From Providencia manganoxydans (lineage in GTDB: Bacteria > Pseudomonadota > Gammaproteobacteria > Enterobacterales > Enterobacteriaceae), in the NCBI RefSeq assembly GCF_016618195.1, contig NZ_CP067099.1, positions 434,001-498,000 of the forward strand: a stretch of 64,000 bases of DNA. The letters run 5' to 3'. Shown piece after piece: positions 10,598-18,865 of the stretch (the stretch's first letter is position 1; each line of letters begins with the position of its first letter). The notes beneath the pieces were generated by a model. It was not told the origin of the DNA and did not search any database. It saw only the letters and a list, made by a program, of their open reading frames with translations. Made by a program: the position numbers and the translations under genes.

Positions 10598-10636
10598 AAA
10601 AAATAACCCTGCATCACAAGGATAGAGGGTTATTTT
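10598..10636 (-). terminator. Intrinsic terminator of crp
   Basis: Read on the minus strand, arms AAAATAACCCT and AGGGTTATTTT are followed by a T run. The stem lies directly after the crp stop. Confidence 0.8.
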
Positions 10637-10641
10637 AAATG

Positions 10642-11274
10642 TTAGCGAGTTCCGTAGACGACAATCGTTTTGCCGTGCGCAGAGATCAAGTTTTGATCTT
10701 CTAGCATCTTCAAGATACGGCCAACAGTTTCACGCGAACAGCCAACAATTTGACCAATTTCTTGGCGTGTAATTTTGATTTGCATACCATCCGGATGGGT
10801 CATTGCATCTGGTTGTTTTGCTAAATTAAGTAGTGTTTGAGCAATACGGCCTGTCACATCTAAGAATGCGAGGTTACCCACTTTTTCTGATGTGGTTTGT
10901 AGGCGGCTTGCCATTTGCGCAGAAAGACGCATAAGAATGTCAGGATTAACCTGAATAAGTTGACGGAATTTTTTGTAAGAAATTTCAGCGACTTCACAGG
11001 CGCTTTTTGCTCTTACCCAGGCAGAACGTTCTTGCCCTTCTTCAAATAACCCTAGTTCACCAATGAAATCTCCCTGATTTAAATAGGAGAGGATCATTTC
11101 TTTGCCTTCTTCATCTTTGATTAAAACAGCCACTGAACCTTTAACGATGTAGTAAAGAGTCTCTGCTTTTTCACCCTGATGGATCAGTGTGCTCTTGGAT
11201 GGATACTTATGAATATGGCAGTGTGACAAAAACCATTCAAGAGTAGGGTCTGTTTGTGGCTTGCCGAGAACCAT
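10642..11274 (-). CDS. crp: cAMP receptor protein (global regulator CRP)
   Basis: A 210-residue dimeric transcription factor that binds cAMP and then TGTGA-N6-TCACA sites. The N-terminal cyclic-nucleotide fold includes the phosphate-binding [15 protein letters not shown]; the C-terminal helix-turn-helix is [19 protein letters not shown]. Almost identical to E. coli CRP, with small changes such as ASRLQTT for ARRLQVT in the hinge-side helix. The frame is open further upstream, but Met 11274 gives the universal start [10 protein letters not shown]. Divergent from yhfA as in E. coli. Likely targets in this window are murQ/murR and Spot 42. Confidence 0.98.
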   Translation of the reverse strand: MVLGKPQTDPTLEWFLSHCHIHKYPSKSTLIHQGEKAETLYYIVKGSVAVLIKDEEGKEMILSYLNQGDFIGELGLFEEGQERSAWVRAKSACEVAEISYKKFRQLIQVNPDILMRLSAQMASRLQTTSEKVGNLAFLDVTGRIAQTLLNLAKQPDAMTHPDGMQIKITRQEIGQIVGCSRETVGRILKMLEDQNLISAHGKTIVVYGTR

Positions 11275-11695
11275 TAGCGTTATCCTCTGTATGTTAATAC
11301 AGCCTCCGGTCAACCATAACCAGAAAGCTGGTTTTTAAAGTCACTATCTTAGCATATTAACCATAATGTAAGTTAATACCAGTACTATAATATACTCATC
11401 ATGCTTCAAGTTGCCGCGTTGTTGATTACGTTTACTTGCACTAGCGACATAGTTTTCTATGCTCTTCGCGATTTGTTCACTTATTGCCTAGCTGCATCTC
11501 GAATCATTTAGAGTGTATAATCAATTGAAACCCTGAGTTTTGATCTTGCTCCTATCAGGTGATAGTTTGTTTGTAACATAATAAACCTAGAAAGTCTCGG
11601 CTTTATCGCTTCAGCTACTTAAAGTGTCGATTCGATTGAAAGCATTTATGTAACAATGTTATCTTTTATACAAATTTTTTCTAGGGGAATAAATA
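11275..11695. other. crp-yhfA divergent intergenic region
   Basis: This 421-base region should hold the crp and yhfA promoters; I could not assign them with confidence. Its middle (11391-11519) is a copy of the dispersed palindromic repeat described separately. Confidence 0.5.
11391..11519 (+). repeat. Dispersed imperfect palindrome, copy A
   Basis: About 129 bases bounded by TATACTC and GAGTGTATA. The left end has GCTTCAAGTTGC and the right end GCTGCATCTCGAATCATTTAG, which pair imperfectly. The centre holds the family's conserved small hairpin, ACATAGTTTTCTATG. Homologous copies lie at 23224, 28708 and 36841. Confidence 0.8.
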
Positions 11696-12100
11696 ATGGA
11701 AGCGAGAGTTAAGTGGGTTGAAGGACTTTCTTTTTTAGGTGAGTCCGCCTCTGGTCATCAAGTAATGATGGATGGTAATTCAGGTGATAAAGCACCTAGC
11801 CCAATGGAAATGGTATTGATGGCAGTAGGTGGATGCAGCTCAGTGGATGTGGTATCTATTTTACAAAAAGGCCGTAATAACGTTAGTGGTTGTGAAGTTA
11901 AATTAACCTCACAGCGTCGTGATGAGGCTCCTCGTTATTTCACTCATATTAATTTGCATTTTATTGTAACAGGCACTGATTTAACGGAAAAAGTGGTTGA
12001 ACGTGCAGTTCAACTTTCGGCTGAGAAATATTGCTCGGTATCTTTGATGTTAGAAAAAGCTGTGAAAGTTACTCATAGTTTTGAAATTAAAACTCAATAA
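11696..12100 (+). CDS. yhfA: OsmC-family protein YhfA
   Basis: A 134-residue cytoplasmic protein of the OsmC/Ohr fold. The two conserved cysteines are visible in GGCSSVDVVS (residue 47) and KYCSVSLML. Sequence matches E. coli YhfA along its length, starting MEARVKWVEGLSFLGESASG. OsmC/Ohr relatives reduce organic peroxides, but YhfA's own role is not established. RBS AGGGG precedes the ATG. Divergent from crp as in E. coli. Confidence 0.94.
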   Translation: MEARVKWVEGLSFLGESASGHQVMMDGNSGDKAPSPMEMVLMAVGGCSSVDVVSILQKGRNNVSGCEVKLTSQRRDEAPRYFTHINLHFIVTGTDLTEKVVERAVQLSAEKYCSVSLMLEKAVKVTHSFEIKTQ

Positions 12101-12130
12101 TTTTTTATTATATATATTATTTTTTTAATT

Positions 12131-12161
12131 ATGATGCTTATTAATTTAAAATAAGCATCAT
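12131..12161. terminator. Bidirectional terminator yhfA / prkB
   Basis: Perfect 11-base arms ATGATGCTTAT and ATAAGCATCAT around a 9-base AT loop, between two convergent genes. T-rich sequence lies on both sides. Confidence 0.7.
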
Positions 12162-12171
12162 GTATTAACTA

Positions 12172-13041
12172 TTAATCGTGTTTTTGTTTAATTAACTTCT
12201 CAACAATAGGGGTCATGATTAACTCCATTGCTAACCCTAATTTCCCTCCCGGCACAACAATAGTATTCATAGCTGAAATAAATGAACCGCTTAACATGGA
12301 AAGTAAATAAGGAAAATCAATTTGTTCGAGCCCTCTAAAACGGATAACAATAAAACTTTCATCTTGTGATGGTATCGCTTTAGCAGAGAAAGGGTTTGAG
12401 GTATCTACGGTTGGTACACGTTGGAAATTAATATGAGTTCGTGAGAATTGTGGGGTTATATAATTAATATAATCACCCATTGAGCGAACTACCGAGTCCA
12501 TCACTGCTTCTCGTGAATGCCCTCGTTCTGTGGTGTCTCGGATCAGCTTCTGGATCCATTCAAGGTTAACGATAGGCACAACCCCAACCAGTAAATCAAC
12601 ATGGCGAGCAACATTGTTTTCAGGTGTGACAACACCGCCATGTAACCCTTCATAGAATAAAATATCACTATTAGGTGGTAGGGGTTCCCATGGCGTAAAG
12701 GTACCCGGCTGTAAGCCATAGGGAACAGCTTCATCGTAGGTATGAAGGTATTTACGTGATTTACCACTACCCTGTTGGCTGTATTCTAAAAGCGTCTGCT
12801 CTAACAGGGAGAAGTCATTTGCTTCAGGGCCGAAATAGCTGATATGGCGGCCTTGTTCTCTGGCTTTTCTAATTGCCATATCCATTTCAGGGCGAGTATA
12901 ACGATGAAAACTATCACCTTCTAAAGTTGCAGGTTGGATATTTAATTGATGGAATATTTTACGAAATGCTTGGCTGGTCGAAGTGGTTCCTGCACCACTA
13001 GACCCAGTGATTGCAATAATTGGATGTTTTTTGGACATCAT
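12172..13041 (-). CDS. prkB: Phosphoribulokinase-like protein PrkB
   Basis: 289 residues, a P-loop kinase of the PRK/uridine kinase family. The Walker A motif is GSSGAGTTS at residues 13-21. The length equals that of E. coli PrkB. Enterobacteria lack RuBisCO, so a Calvin-cycle role is unlikely and the true substrate is unknown. The gene order yheT-yheU-prkB on one strand is kept from E. coli, and the three probably form an operon here. Confidence 0.93.
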   Translation of the reverse strand: MMSKKHPIIAITGSSGAGTTSTSQAFRKIFHQLNIQPATLEGDSFHRYTRPEMDMAIRKAREQGRHISYFGPEANDFSLLEQTLLEYSQQGSGKSRKYLHTYDEAVPYGLQPGTFTPWEPLPPNSDILFYEGLHGGVVTPENNVARHVDLLVGVVPIVNLEWIQKLIRDTTERGHSREAVMDSVVRSMGDYINYITPQFSRTHINFQRVPTVDTSNPFSAKAIPSQDESFIVIRFRGLEQIDFPYLLSMLSGSFISAMNTIVVPGGKLGLAMELIMTPIVEKLIKQKHD

Positions 13042-13097
13042 GGACTCCCTGTGTTGCGCTTGCGTCCATGCTAAACCGAGCCATGAGCGAAACGGGG

Positions 13098-13316
13098 TTA
13101 CGGGCGAAACTGACTGTTAGGCATAAAATTAACAGATTCATGCAACTCTGACCAGACTAGCACAATCTCTCCGGATGCCAATTGGCGTTTCACATCATCA
13201 ACTTTTTGCTGTAATGACTTTTCGTGTTCCCCATAATCGGTTCCTTCACGTAATACATAGGACTCGATTAGGTTTTCCAATGTATCTGGATCTAAATCTT
13301 TCCAAGGGATAATCAT
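13098..13316 (-). CDS. yheU: UPF0270 family protein YheU
   Basis: A 72-residue cytoplasmic protein of unknown function starting [16 protein letters not shown], the conserved YheU N-terminus. The frame is open further upstream, but this Met overlaps the yheT stop (ATGA at 13313-13316), indicating translational coupling, and gives the family's usual length. Confidence 0.92.
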   Translation of the reverse strand: MIIPWKDLDPDTLENLIESYVLREGTDYGEHEKSLQQKVDDVKRQLASGEIVLVWSELHESVNFMPNSQFRP

Positions 13317-14296
13317 GATTTTGTATTGCCTAAATAAGACGCTAACCACTGCGGAATACGTTTTTCTAACCACATTTCTGGTTTTCTCAATGTGCCACTA
13401 ACGAAACCGACATGCCCCCCATGTTCTGTCATTTGATATTCAATATTGGCAGGTAAATGCGCTAAATCAGGAACAACTTCTGGCGCCATAAAAGGGTCAT
13501 CTTTAGCGTGAATAATCAGGGTAGGCTTAGTAATGCGTGGTAATCGAGGAAGAGCACTACACTTTTGATAATAGTCTGTAGCATCTTCGAAACCATGGAT
13601 CCTTGCTGTGATCACATCATCAAACTCACGGATCCGTTTTAGTTGTTTTAATTGCAACAAATTAAGAGGTAATGAACCAGGGTAGCGCACCAGCTTACGG
13701 GTAGCATTACGCTTTAAACCATTAAGCAAATAACGTTGATAAAACTGCGAGAACCCTTTTTCCATTCGTATAGAGCATGGCTCTAACATTAATGGAGCTG
13801 ATACCACGACACCTGCATCGATATCTGCATTTTCACCACTTTCAGCTAAATAGCAGGCAAGCATATTACCACCGAGAGAATAGCCCACCGCGCCAGTTGG
13901 CACATCCCCCCAAGTTTGTTTTAACCAATGCAAGAAGTAACGTGCATCACTGGTTTCACCCGAGTGATAGATACGTTTTTGACGATTGGGCTCACCGCTA
14001 CAACCACGAAAGTGCATGACGACCCCTAACCAACCTTGGTTTTGGGCACTTTCAAGCATGCCATGAGCGTAGGGGCTTTTAAAATTACCTTCTAAGCCAT
14101 GAAAAATGACTAAACGCGGCTTATGACAAGCCTGCTCAGGAGGTTCGCTCCAAGCAAGGTCAATAAAGTCACCATCAGGTAACTCAAGCCGTTGCCAAAT
14201 GGGTTTAATTTTCGGGGTCCGCCGAAAAATTCTTGGCAATAACGTTTGAAGATGTGGATTTTTAGCCCAATTAATGGGGCGAAAGTTTTCTGACAT
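13313..14296 (-). CDS. yheT: Alpha/beta hydrolase YheT
   Basis: 327 residues from the chosen Met ([20 protein letters not shown]). A serine hydrolase of the YheT/ABHD family: the nucleophile elbow is GYSLGGN, HGLEG forms the oxyanion side, AKDDPF holds the acid, and EHGGHVGF holds the catalytic His. The substrate is unknown. The open frame extends to 14362, but homologues begin near the residue chosen here, and AAGG lies just upstream although close to the ATG. Overlaps yheU by 4 bases. Confidence 0.88.
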   Translation of the reverse strand: MSENFRPINWAKNPHLQTLLPRIFRRTPKIKPIWQRLELPDGDFIDLAWSEPPEQACHKPRLVIFHGLEGNFKSPYAHGMLESAQNQGWLGVVMHFRGCSGEPNRQKRIYHSGETSDARYFLHWLKQTWGDVPTGAVGYSLGGNMLACYLAESGENADIDAGVVVSAPLMLEPCSIRMEKGFSQFYQRYLLNGLKRNATRKLVRYPGSLPLNLLQLKQLKRIREFDDVITARIHGFEDATDYYQKCSALPRLPRITKPTLIIHAKDDPFMAPEVVPDLAHLPANIEYQMTEHGGHVGFVSGTLRKPEMWLEKRIPQWLASYLGNTKS

Positions 14297-14391
14297 AGCC
14301 TTATTTAATTTCTTAATACCCTTGTGGGTCACATAACATACTGTTATTTTTTTGTGATGCAAGTGCGCTAATTTTGGGGGATAGATTATAA

Positions 14392-14997
14392 ATGAGTCTG
14401 GGGCTAGTTTTTTCTCTTTTTACGTTTCTATTCATTGCAGCAGTTACACCTGGCCCTAATAATATGTTATTGACCTCCAGTACCGCAAATTATGGTTTCC
14501 GACGCAGTATCCCCTTATTACTGGGGATAATGCTTGGGATGCAGTCAATACTTTACTTATCTGCGTTTGGCGTTGCTGCGCTTTTATTGCTATATCCCGC
14601 ATTGCACATTGCTATGAAAGTGGCTGGTAGCCTCTATTTACTGTGGTTAGCATGGAAAACAGCAACCGCAAATTATGAGCCATTGAAAACAGAAAGTGCT
14701 GCTGCGAAAAATATAAAGTGGTATCAAGGTGGTTTGTTACAATTTTTAAATCCAAAAGCATGGTTAATGGGATTGGGGGCTGTTGGAAGTTATAGTTTAC
14801 CCGGAGATCTATTTGCCCAGTCTATTATCGTGATGAGTATTGCTGTAGTGACAGTTAATTTAATAGCTGGATTGATTTGGATGGCTGGTGGGTCATTAAT
14901 TGGCTATTTTTTACGGGGCCGTCATGCGTGGTTTATTTTTAATTTAGTGATGGGGCTGTTGACTGCGATGTGTGTGCCACTGATTTGGTTTGAATAA
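14392..14997 (+). CDS. LysE/RhtB-family amino acid exporter
   Basis: A 201-residue inner-membrane protein with about six hydrophobic segments. The family signature TPGPNN is at residues ~19-24 and the second conserved element FLNPKAW at ~119-125. Relatives export lysine, threonine, homoserine, cysteine or leucine; the substrate here cannot be assigned. Divergent from yheT. E. coli has no such gene at this position. Confidence 0.85.
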   Translation: MSLGLVFSLFTFLFIAAVTPGPNNMLLTSSTANYGFRRSIPLLLGIMLGMQSILYLSAFGVAALLLLYPALHIAMKVAGSLYLLWLAWKTATANYEPLKTESAAAKNIKWYQGGLLQFLNPKAWLMGLGAVGSYSLPGDLFAQSIIVMSIAVVTVNLIAGLIWMAGGSLIGYFLRGRHAWFIFNLVMGLLTAMCVPLIWFE

Positions 14998-15007
14998 ATG
15001 TATTTGC

Positions 15008-15030
15008 CATATTTCAAGTCGCAGCGTTGT
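15008..15030 (+). repeat. Left-end fragment of the dispersed palindrome
   Basis: CATATTTCAAGTCGCAGCGTTG matches the left end of the palindrome family (TACTTCAAGTTGCAGCGTTG in the consensus). The right half is absent; the multi-hairpin element begins 12 bases later. Confidence 0.55.
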
Positions 15031-15041
15031 AATGATTAAAT

Positions 15042-15232
15042 AAAGGGAAGCATGCAGTTTCCCTTTGAGGTTGTTGACGAGGCGGGATAAAAGCGTGGTT
15101 TTCCCCGCCTCGTGTTATCAGCCGAAAATCAATACGTTGATTTTCCTTGTTTATTTCAAATTCTTAGTTACTGCTATCACACAAAATACGTTTGTTAGCA
15201 GTATAAAAGGGAAACAATGCATGCTTCCCTTT
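15042..15232. repeat. Multi-hairpin element with 14-base terminal inverted repeats
   Basis: Ends AAAGGGAAGCATGC (15042-15055) and GCATGCTTCCCTTT (15219-15232) are perfect inverted repeats, and each end can also fold on itself. Inside are three further perfect stems: CGAGGCGGG with CCCGCCTCG (15078-15086 / 15104-15112); GAAAATCAA with TTGATTTTC (15124-15132 / 15137-15145) closed by a TACG tetraloop; and TACTGCTA with TAGCAGTA (15169-15176 / 15196-15203). It sits between convergent genes. It may be a MITE-like element, a compound terminator or a structured RNA; nothing in it codes for a protein. Confidence 0.75.
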
Positions 15233-15247
15233 TAGAAAGATTCATTC

Positions 15248-16720
15248 TTAATCTAAATCGATATTTTTGCTGCCAAAGAAATAGGTAAAAATAAATCCAC
15301 AAACATAAGCGACTGCAATACCACCGACATACACGGCCATACCTGCAAATACACCTTGGGCAGAGGTCATCAGTGGAATAGCGACTAAGCCTGATGGGCC
15401 GAACACTGTGTTAAGGCCAACAGGTAGCCCCATCCAAGCAATCAAACCGATAAAGAAACCACCTGCTGCCCCGCCTAAACATGCGGTTACAAACGGTTTT
15501 ACACGAGGTAACGTTACACCATAAATCAGCGGCTCACCAATCCCAAGAAAACCTGGAATAATGGCTCCGCGAATTTGGTTACGTAAAATGGAGTCTTTCT
15601 TTGCTTTCGCATATAGCGCTAATGCAGCTCCCACTTGGCCAGCACCCGCCATTGCTAAGATAGGGAATAGAGAGTTGAAACCCTGCGCATCAACCAGTGC
15701 AAAATAGACAGGGACAAAGCCTTGGTGGACGCCAAACATTACCGCAATCAAGAATAAGCCAGCAAGTATAGCAGTGCCGAATGGATTGCCATTTAAATGC
15801 ATAAATAACCATGACATACCGCTGAATAGCCAGCTACCCAATGGCATGATGACAACATAGGCGGCAGCACCAACAATCAATAACGTAATTGTTGAGGTTA
15901 AAATCATATCAAGGTTAGCTGGGATAATTTTGCGTACTTGTTTTTCAACCCAAGCACCAAAAATACAGGCAATCAAGACACCAATGATGCTTCCTCTAGG
16001 GTCAATATCCCAACCGAAGAAATTGGTCATGCCCGAAAAGACACCTGAGGTGGCGTTCGGATCATAACCAAGCACAAATAGTGCAGCAATAATGGCTCCG
16101 TTAACACCGCTCCCACCAAAGGCTTTTTGTGCATTATAGCCAATTAAGATGCTTAAAAAGCTGAATAATCCTTTACTAAACACAGACATGTACAAAATCA
16201 TGTGCACGCCGAATGTTTGCTGTTCAGGTGCTTTTGGTAGCCCTTCCGGATAGAAGGTTTGCGTGGCTAATGTTGCAAATCCTAATAATAAGCCGGCAGC
16301 AATAAAACCTGGGATCAACGGAGTAAAAATGGTAGCAAACTTAGACAGAAAACGATGTACAGCACTCGTTTGCTTTTGCTTCATTTGCTGTTTATTCGAT
16401 GATGCAAGAGCGTTTAGGTTAGTTTCTAACGATGTGTCCAGTGTTTCTGCGGCAATGTGTTCACCACTTTCGAGGATCTGATTCATTAAGTCGGCAGCGG
16501 TTTGTGCTTTGCCGGGGCCAAGGACAATTTGTAGTTGTTCATCACTTTCAATGACACCAAGCACCCCTGCGATCTGTTTTATTGCTGTTTTGTCGACAAG
16601 TTGGTCATTGTTGAGTGTCAAACGTAAGCGAGTCATGCAGTTACCTGCCTGCTTAATATTTGTACTTCCCCCGACCTTTTGCAGGATCTCCTGCATCATT
16701 TCTTTAGTTATTTTAGCCAT
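15248..16720 (-). CDS. murP: PTS N-acetylmuramic acid-specific EIIBC component
   Basis: 490 residues. Imports N-acetylmuramic acid and phosphorylates it to MurNAc-6-phosphate. An N-terminal EIIB domain carries the phospho-cysteine Cys28 in GNCMTRLRL; the C-terminal EIIC domain has about ten membrane helices and the conserved [11 protein letters not shown]. coli MurP is 474 residues and very similar. The frame is open upstream to 16825, but Met 16720 ([18 protein letters not shown]) is the conserved start. Lies 25 bases downstream of murQ in one operon. Needs an EIIA supplied in trans, probably the glucose EIIA as in E. coli. Confidence 0.94.
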   Translation of the reverse strand: MAKITKEMMQEILQKVGGSTNIKQAGNCMTRLRLTLNNDQLVDKTAIKQIAGVLGVIESDEQLQIVLGPGKAQTAADLMNQILESGEHIAAETLDTSLETNLNALASSNKQQMKQKQTSAVHRFLSKFATIFTPLIPGFIAAGLLLGFATLATQTFYPEGLPKAPEQQTFGVHMILYMSVFSKGLFSFLSILIGYNAQKAFGGSGVNGAIIAALFVLGYDPNATSGVFSGMTNFFGWDIDPRGSIIGVLIACIFGAWVEKQVRKIIPANLDMILTSTITLLIVGAAAYVVIMPLGSWLFSGMSWLFMHLNGNPFGTAILAGLFLIAVMFGVHQGFVPVYFALVDAQGFNSLFPILAMAGAGQVGAALALYAKAKKDSILRNQIRGAIIPGFLGIGEPLIYGVTLPRVKPFVTACLGGAAGGFFIGLIAWMGLPVGLNTVFGPSGLVAIPLMTSAQGVFAGMAVYVGGIAVAYVCGFIFTYFFGSKNIDLD

Positions 16721-16745
16721 GCCATTTACCCTATCAGTTCCCGTG

Positions 16746-17657
16746 TTAAATGGATTTCGCAACGTTAAGAGCGGTACGAATGAACCCATTATTGTCTGAT
16801 AGCAATTGACGCGCCTCTTGTGCATTGAGCCCAGATAGGATCATCAAAATTGCAGTTTTACAGTGCCTATCACATTGTTGTAATGCGAGTTCCGCTGTTT
16901 GCCTGTCACACTCAGTGGCTTCCATTACGATCTTGACTTGCCTTTCAACCAACTTTGCATTGGTTGCTTCTACATCGACCATTAAATTGCCGAAGACTTT
17001 ACCAATACGGATCATCGCACCAGTGGTGATCATATTGAGCACCAGTTTTTGCGCAGTACCTGCTTTCATGCGTGAAGAGCCAGTGACCACTTCGGCTCCT
17101 ACTATTGGAGTGATGGCAATGTCGGCTGCACTGGCAACAGGGCTATGGGGATTACAGCTGATGGATGCGGTGACTGCACCAATTTTGCGTGCATAAGCTA
17201 GCGCGCCAAGGACGTACGGGGTACGACCACTTGCAGCGATACCCACAAGAACATCTTTATCACTGAATTGAATATCAATCAGATCTTGCTCACCAAGTTC
17301 GGGTTTATCTTCTGCGTTTTCAACTGCACGGAAAATAGCTTGGTGACCACCCGCAATTAAACCAATGACTTGTTCATGAGGCGTACCATAAGTTGGCGGG
17401 CACTCGCTAGCGTCCAAAATCCCTAAACGACCAGATGTACCTGCACCTGAATAAATTAAGCGGCCGCCATTCAAAAATGCATGTGCAACTTTATCCACCA
17501 ATTGTGCAATTTGTGGTAATACTTTTTCGACGGCTAATGGTACTTGCTTGTCTTCATTATTGATGACTTGCAACATATTGATCGTAGAGAGTTGATCGAT
17601 GTTAGTACTTGCAGTGTTACGGCTCTCAGTTACCATTTTGCTTAAATCAATGGTCAT
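16746..17657 (-). CDS. murQ: N-acetylmuramic acid 6-phosphate etherase
   Basis: 303 residues. Cleaves the lactyl ether of MurNAc-6-phosphate to give GlcNAc-6-phosphate and D-lactate, for cell-wall recycling and MurNAc use. It has the SIS fold with the phosphate-binding [16 protein letters not shown]. Glu85 and Glu116 correspond by position to the catalytic E83 and E114 described for E. coli MurQ. AGGAG lies upstream of the ATG. First gene of murQ-murP, divergent from murR, with a CRP site between. Confidence 0.95.
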   Translation of the reverse strand: MTIDLSKMVTESRNTASTNIDQLSTINMLQVINNEDKQVPLAVEKVLPQIAQLVDKVAHAFLNGGRLIYSGAGTSGRLGILDASECPPTYGTPHEQVIGLIAGGHQAIFRAVENAEDKPELGEQDLIDIQFSDKDVLVGIAASGRTPYVLGALAYARKIGAVTASISCNPHSPVASAADIAITPIVGAEVVTGSSRMKAGTAQKLVLNMITTGAMIRIGKVFGNLMVDVEATNAKLVERQVKIVMEATECDRQTAELALQQCDRHCKTAILMILSGLNAQEARQLLSDNNGFIRTALNVAKSI

Positions 17658-17716
17658 AATTAATTACTCCTACCTCAGTTAATGAGGGGATATTAAGGAA
17701 TTATTTATTCCAGTGA

Positions 17717-17732
17717 TGTGATAATGATCACG
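17717..17732. promoter_or_regulatory. CRP binding site in the murQ-murR intergenic region
   Basis: TGTGA-TAATGA-TCACG matches nine of the ten consensus half-site bases with the correct 6-base spacing. It lies about 60 bases upstream of murQ, a normal activator position, consistent with catabolite control of MurNAc use. Confidence 0.75.
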
Positions 17733-17741
17733 GCGTTCTCT

Positions 17742-17787
17742 ATTCTGAATTGTCACTATGAAAGAATATTTGAGTATGAATTAGAAT
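17742..17787. promoter_or_regulatory. Candidate MurR operator (spaced inverted repeat)
   Basis: ATTCTGAATT (17742-17751) and AATTAGAAT (17779-17787) form an inverted repeat with one extra base in the left arm. It sits between the CRP site and murR in the shared control region, where the RpiR-type repressor MurR is expected to bind. The match to any known operator was not tested. Confidence 0.35.
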
Positions 17788-17891
17788 GACGAGGTTAATT
17801 ACTTATTGAATTTAAAGGATTAATATTAAGTAATGAGGTTATTCTAAGAGGAATAATTTATTATATTTAATTAATAAGGAAAGGAATTTAG

Positions 17892-18752
17892 ATGACTTTG
17901 CTGGATACGATCACTTGTTTATTGCCTAGGCTTGCTGAAAATCAACGCAAGATAGCTCAGTTTATTTTAGAAAAACCCGAGCGGGTTCTGAATTTATCCT
18001 CTCAGCAACTGGCTGAAGCGTTAAATGTGAGCCAATCAGCTATTGTTAAATTTAGCCAGAAAGTCGGCGTGAAAGGGTATCCTGCATTAAAACTGGCATT
18101 GAGTGAGATTATTGGTCGTCAGCAGCTCGATGAAGCGAATCCCCATATTGCATTGCATAATAAGATCGCGCAAAGCGACAATTTAATGGTCGTTGCACAA
18201 AAGCTAGCGTTGGAAAAAAACTACTCGATTACCGAAACAACTCGCCATATTGATTTTAAGTTATTTGAGAAAATTGTTGATTCAATTGATAAATCACAAC
18301 GGGTACAGATTGTTGGAATTGGTGGCTCAGGGTTAACAGCCAAAGATCTTAGCTATAAATTACAAAAAATAGGTATTACGACACTGGTCGAGTCAGACCA
18401 TCATGTGCAGATTGCTGCCGCTTTGACATTGACACCTCAAGATACTCAGATTGTGATTTCGTTTACAGGTAAGCGAAAAGATATGCTTACCGCAGCGAGT
18501 ATCGGTCGTAAACAAGGAGCAAATGTCATCGCAATCACGCGTAGCCGATTATCGCCACTTGCACAGTTAGCTGATTATGTTCTTGAGAGTATTGCAGAAG
18601 AAAATGAATGGCGTAGTTCCTCAATTTCATCAAGAACGGCACAAAATACCCTAACCGACCTACTTTTTATGGCGTTATTACAAAAGCGTGAGGCTCGTGC
18701 AAAAATGTTAGTCATGAATGCGAGAGTGATGATTAACAAATTAGATGAATAA
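17892..18752 (+). CDS. murR: RpiR-family repressor of the mur genes
   Basis: 286 residues. The N-terminal helix-turn-helix of the RpiR type (residues ~1-75, with LAEALNVSQSAIVKFSQKVG) is followed by a C-terminal SIS domain (~120-250) that should bind MurNAc-6-phosphate. In E. coli MurR represses murQP until MurNAc-6-phosphate is present. The divergent arrangement with murQ is the same here. AAGGAA precedes the ATG. Confidence 0.92.
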   Translation: MTLLDTITCLLPRLAENQRKIAQFILEKPERVLNLSSQQLAEALNVSQSAIVKFSQKVGVKGYPALKLALSEIIGRQQLDEANPHIALHNKIAQSDNLMVVAQKLALEKNYSITETTRHIDFKLFEKIVDSIDKSQRVQIVGIGGSGLTAKDLSYKLQKIGITTLVESDHHVQIAAALTLTPQDTQIVISFTGKRKDMLTAASIGRKQGANVIAITRSRLSPLAQLADYVLESIAEENEWRSSSISSRTAQNTLTDLLFMALLQKREARAKMLVMNARVMINKLDE

Positions 18753-18865
18753 AAATAGCTTTTTCAACAGTGAGTTATTTGTTCTATCTTTGCAAAAAAC
18801 CTTTATTTGCGTTAAGACTATTAATATAGATTATTATTTTAATGCAACTTATAGAGGTTCAATTA

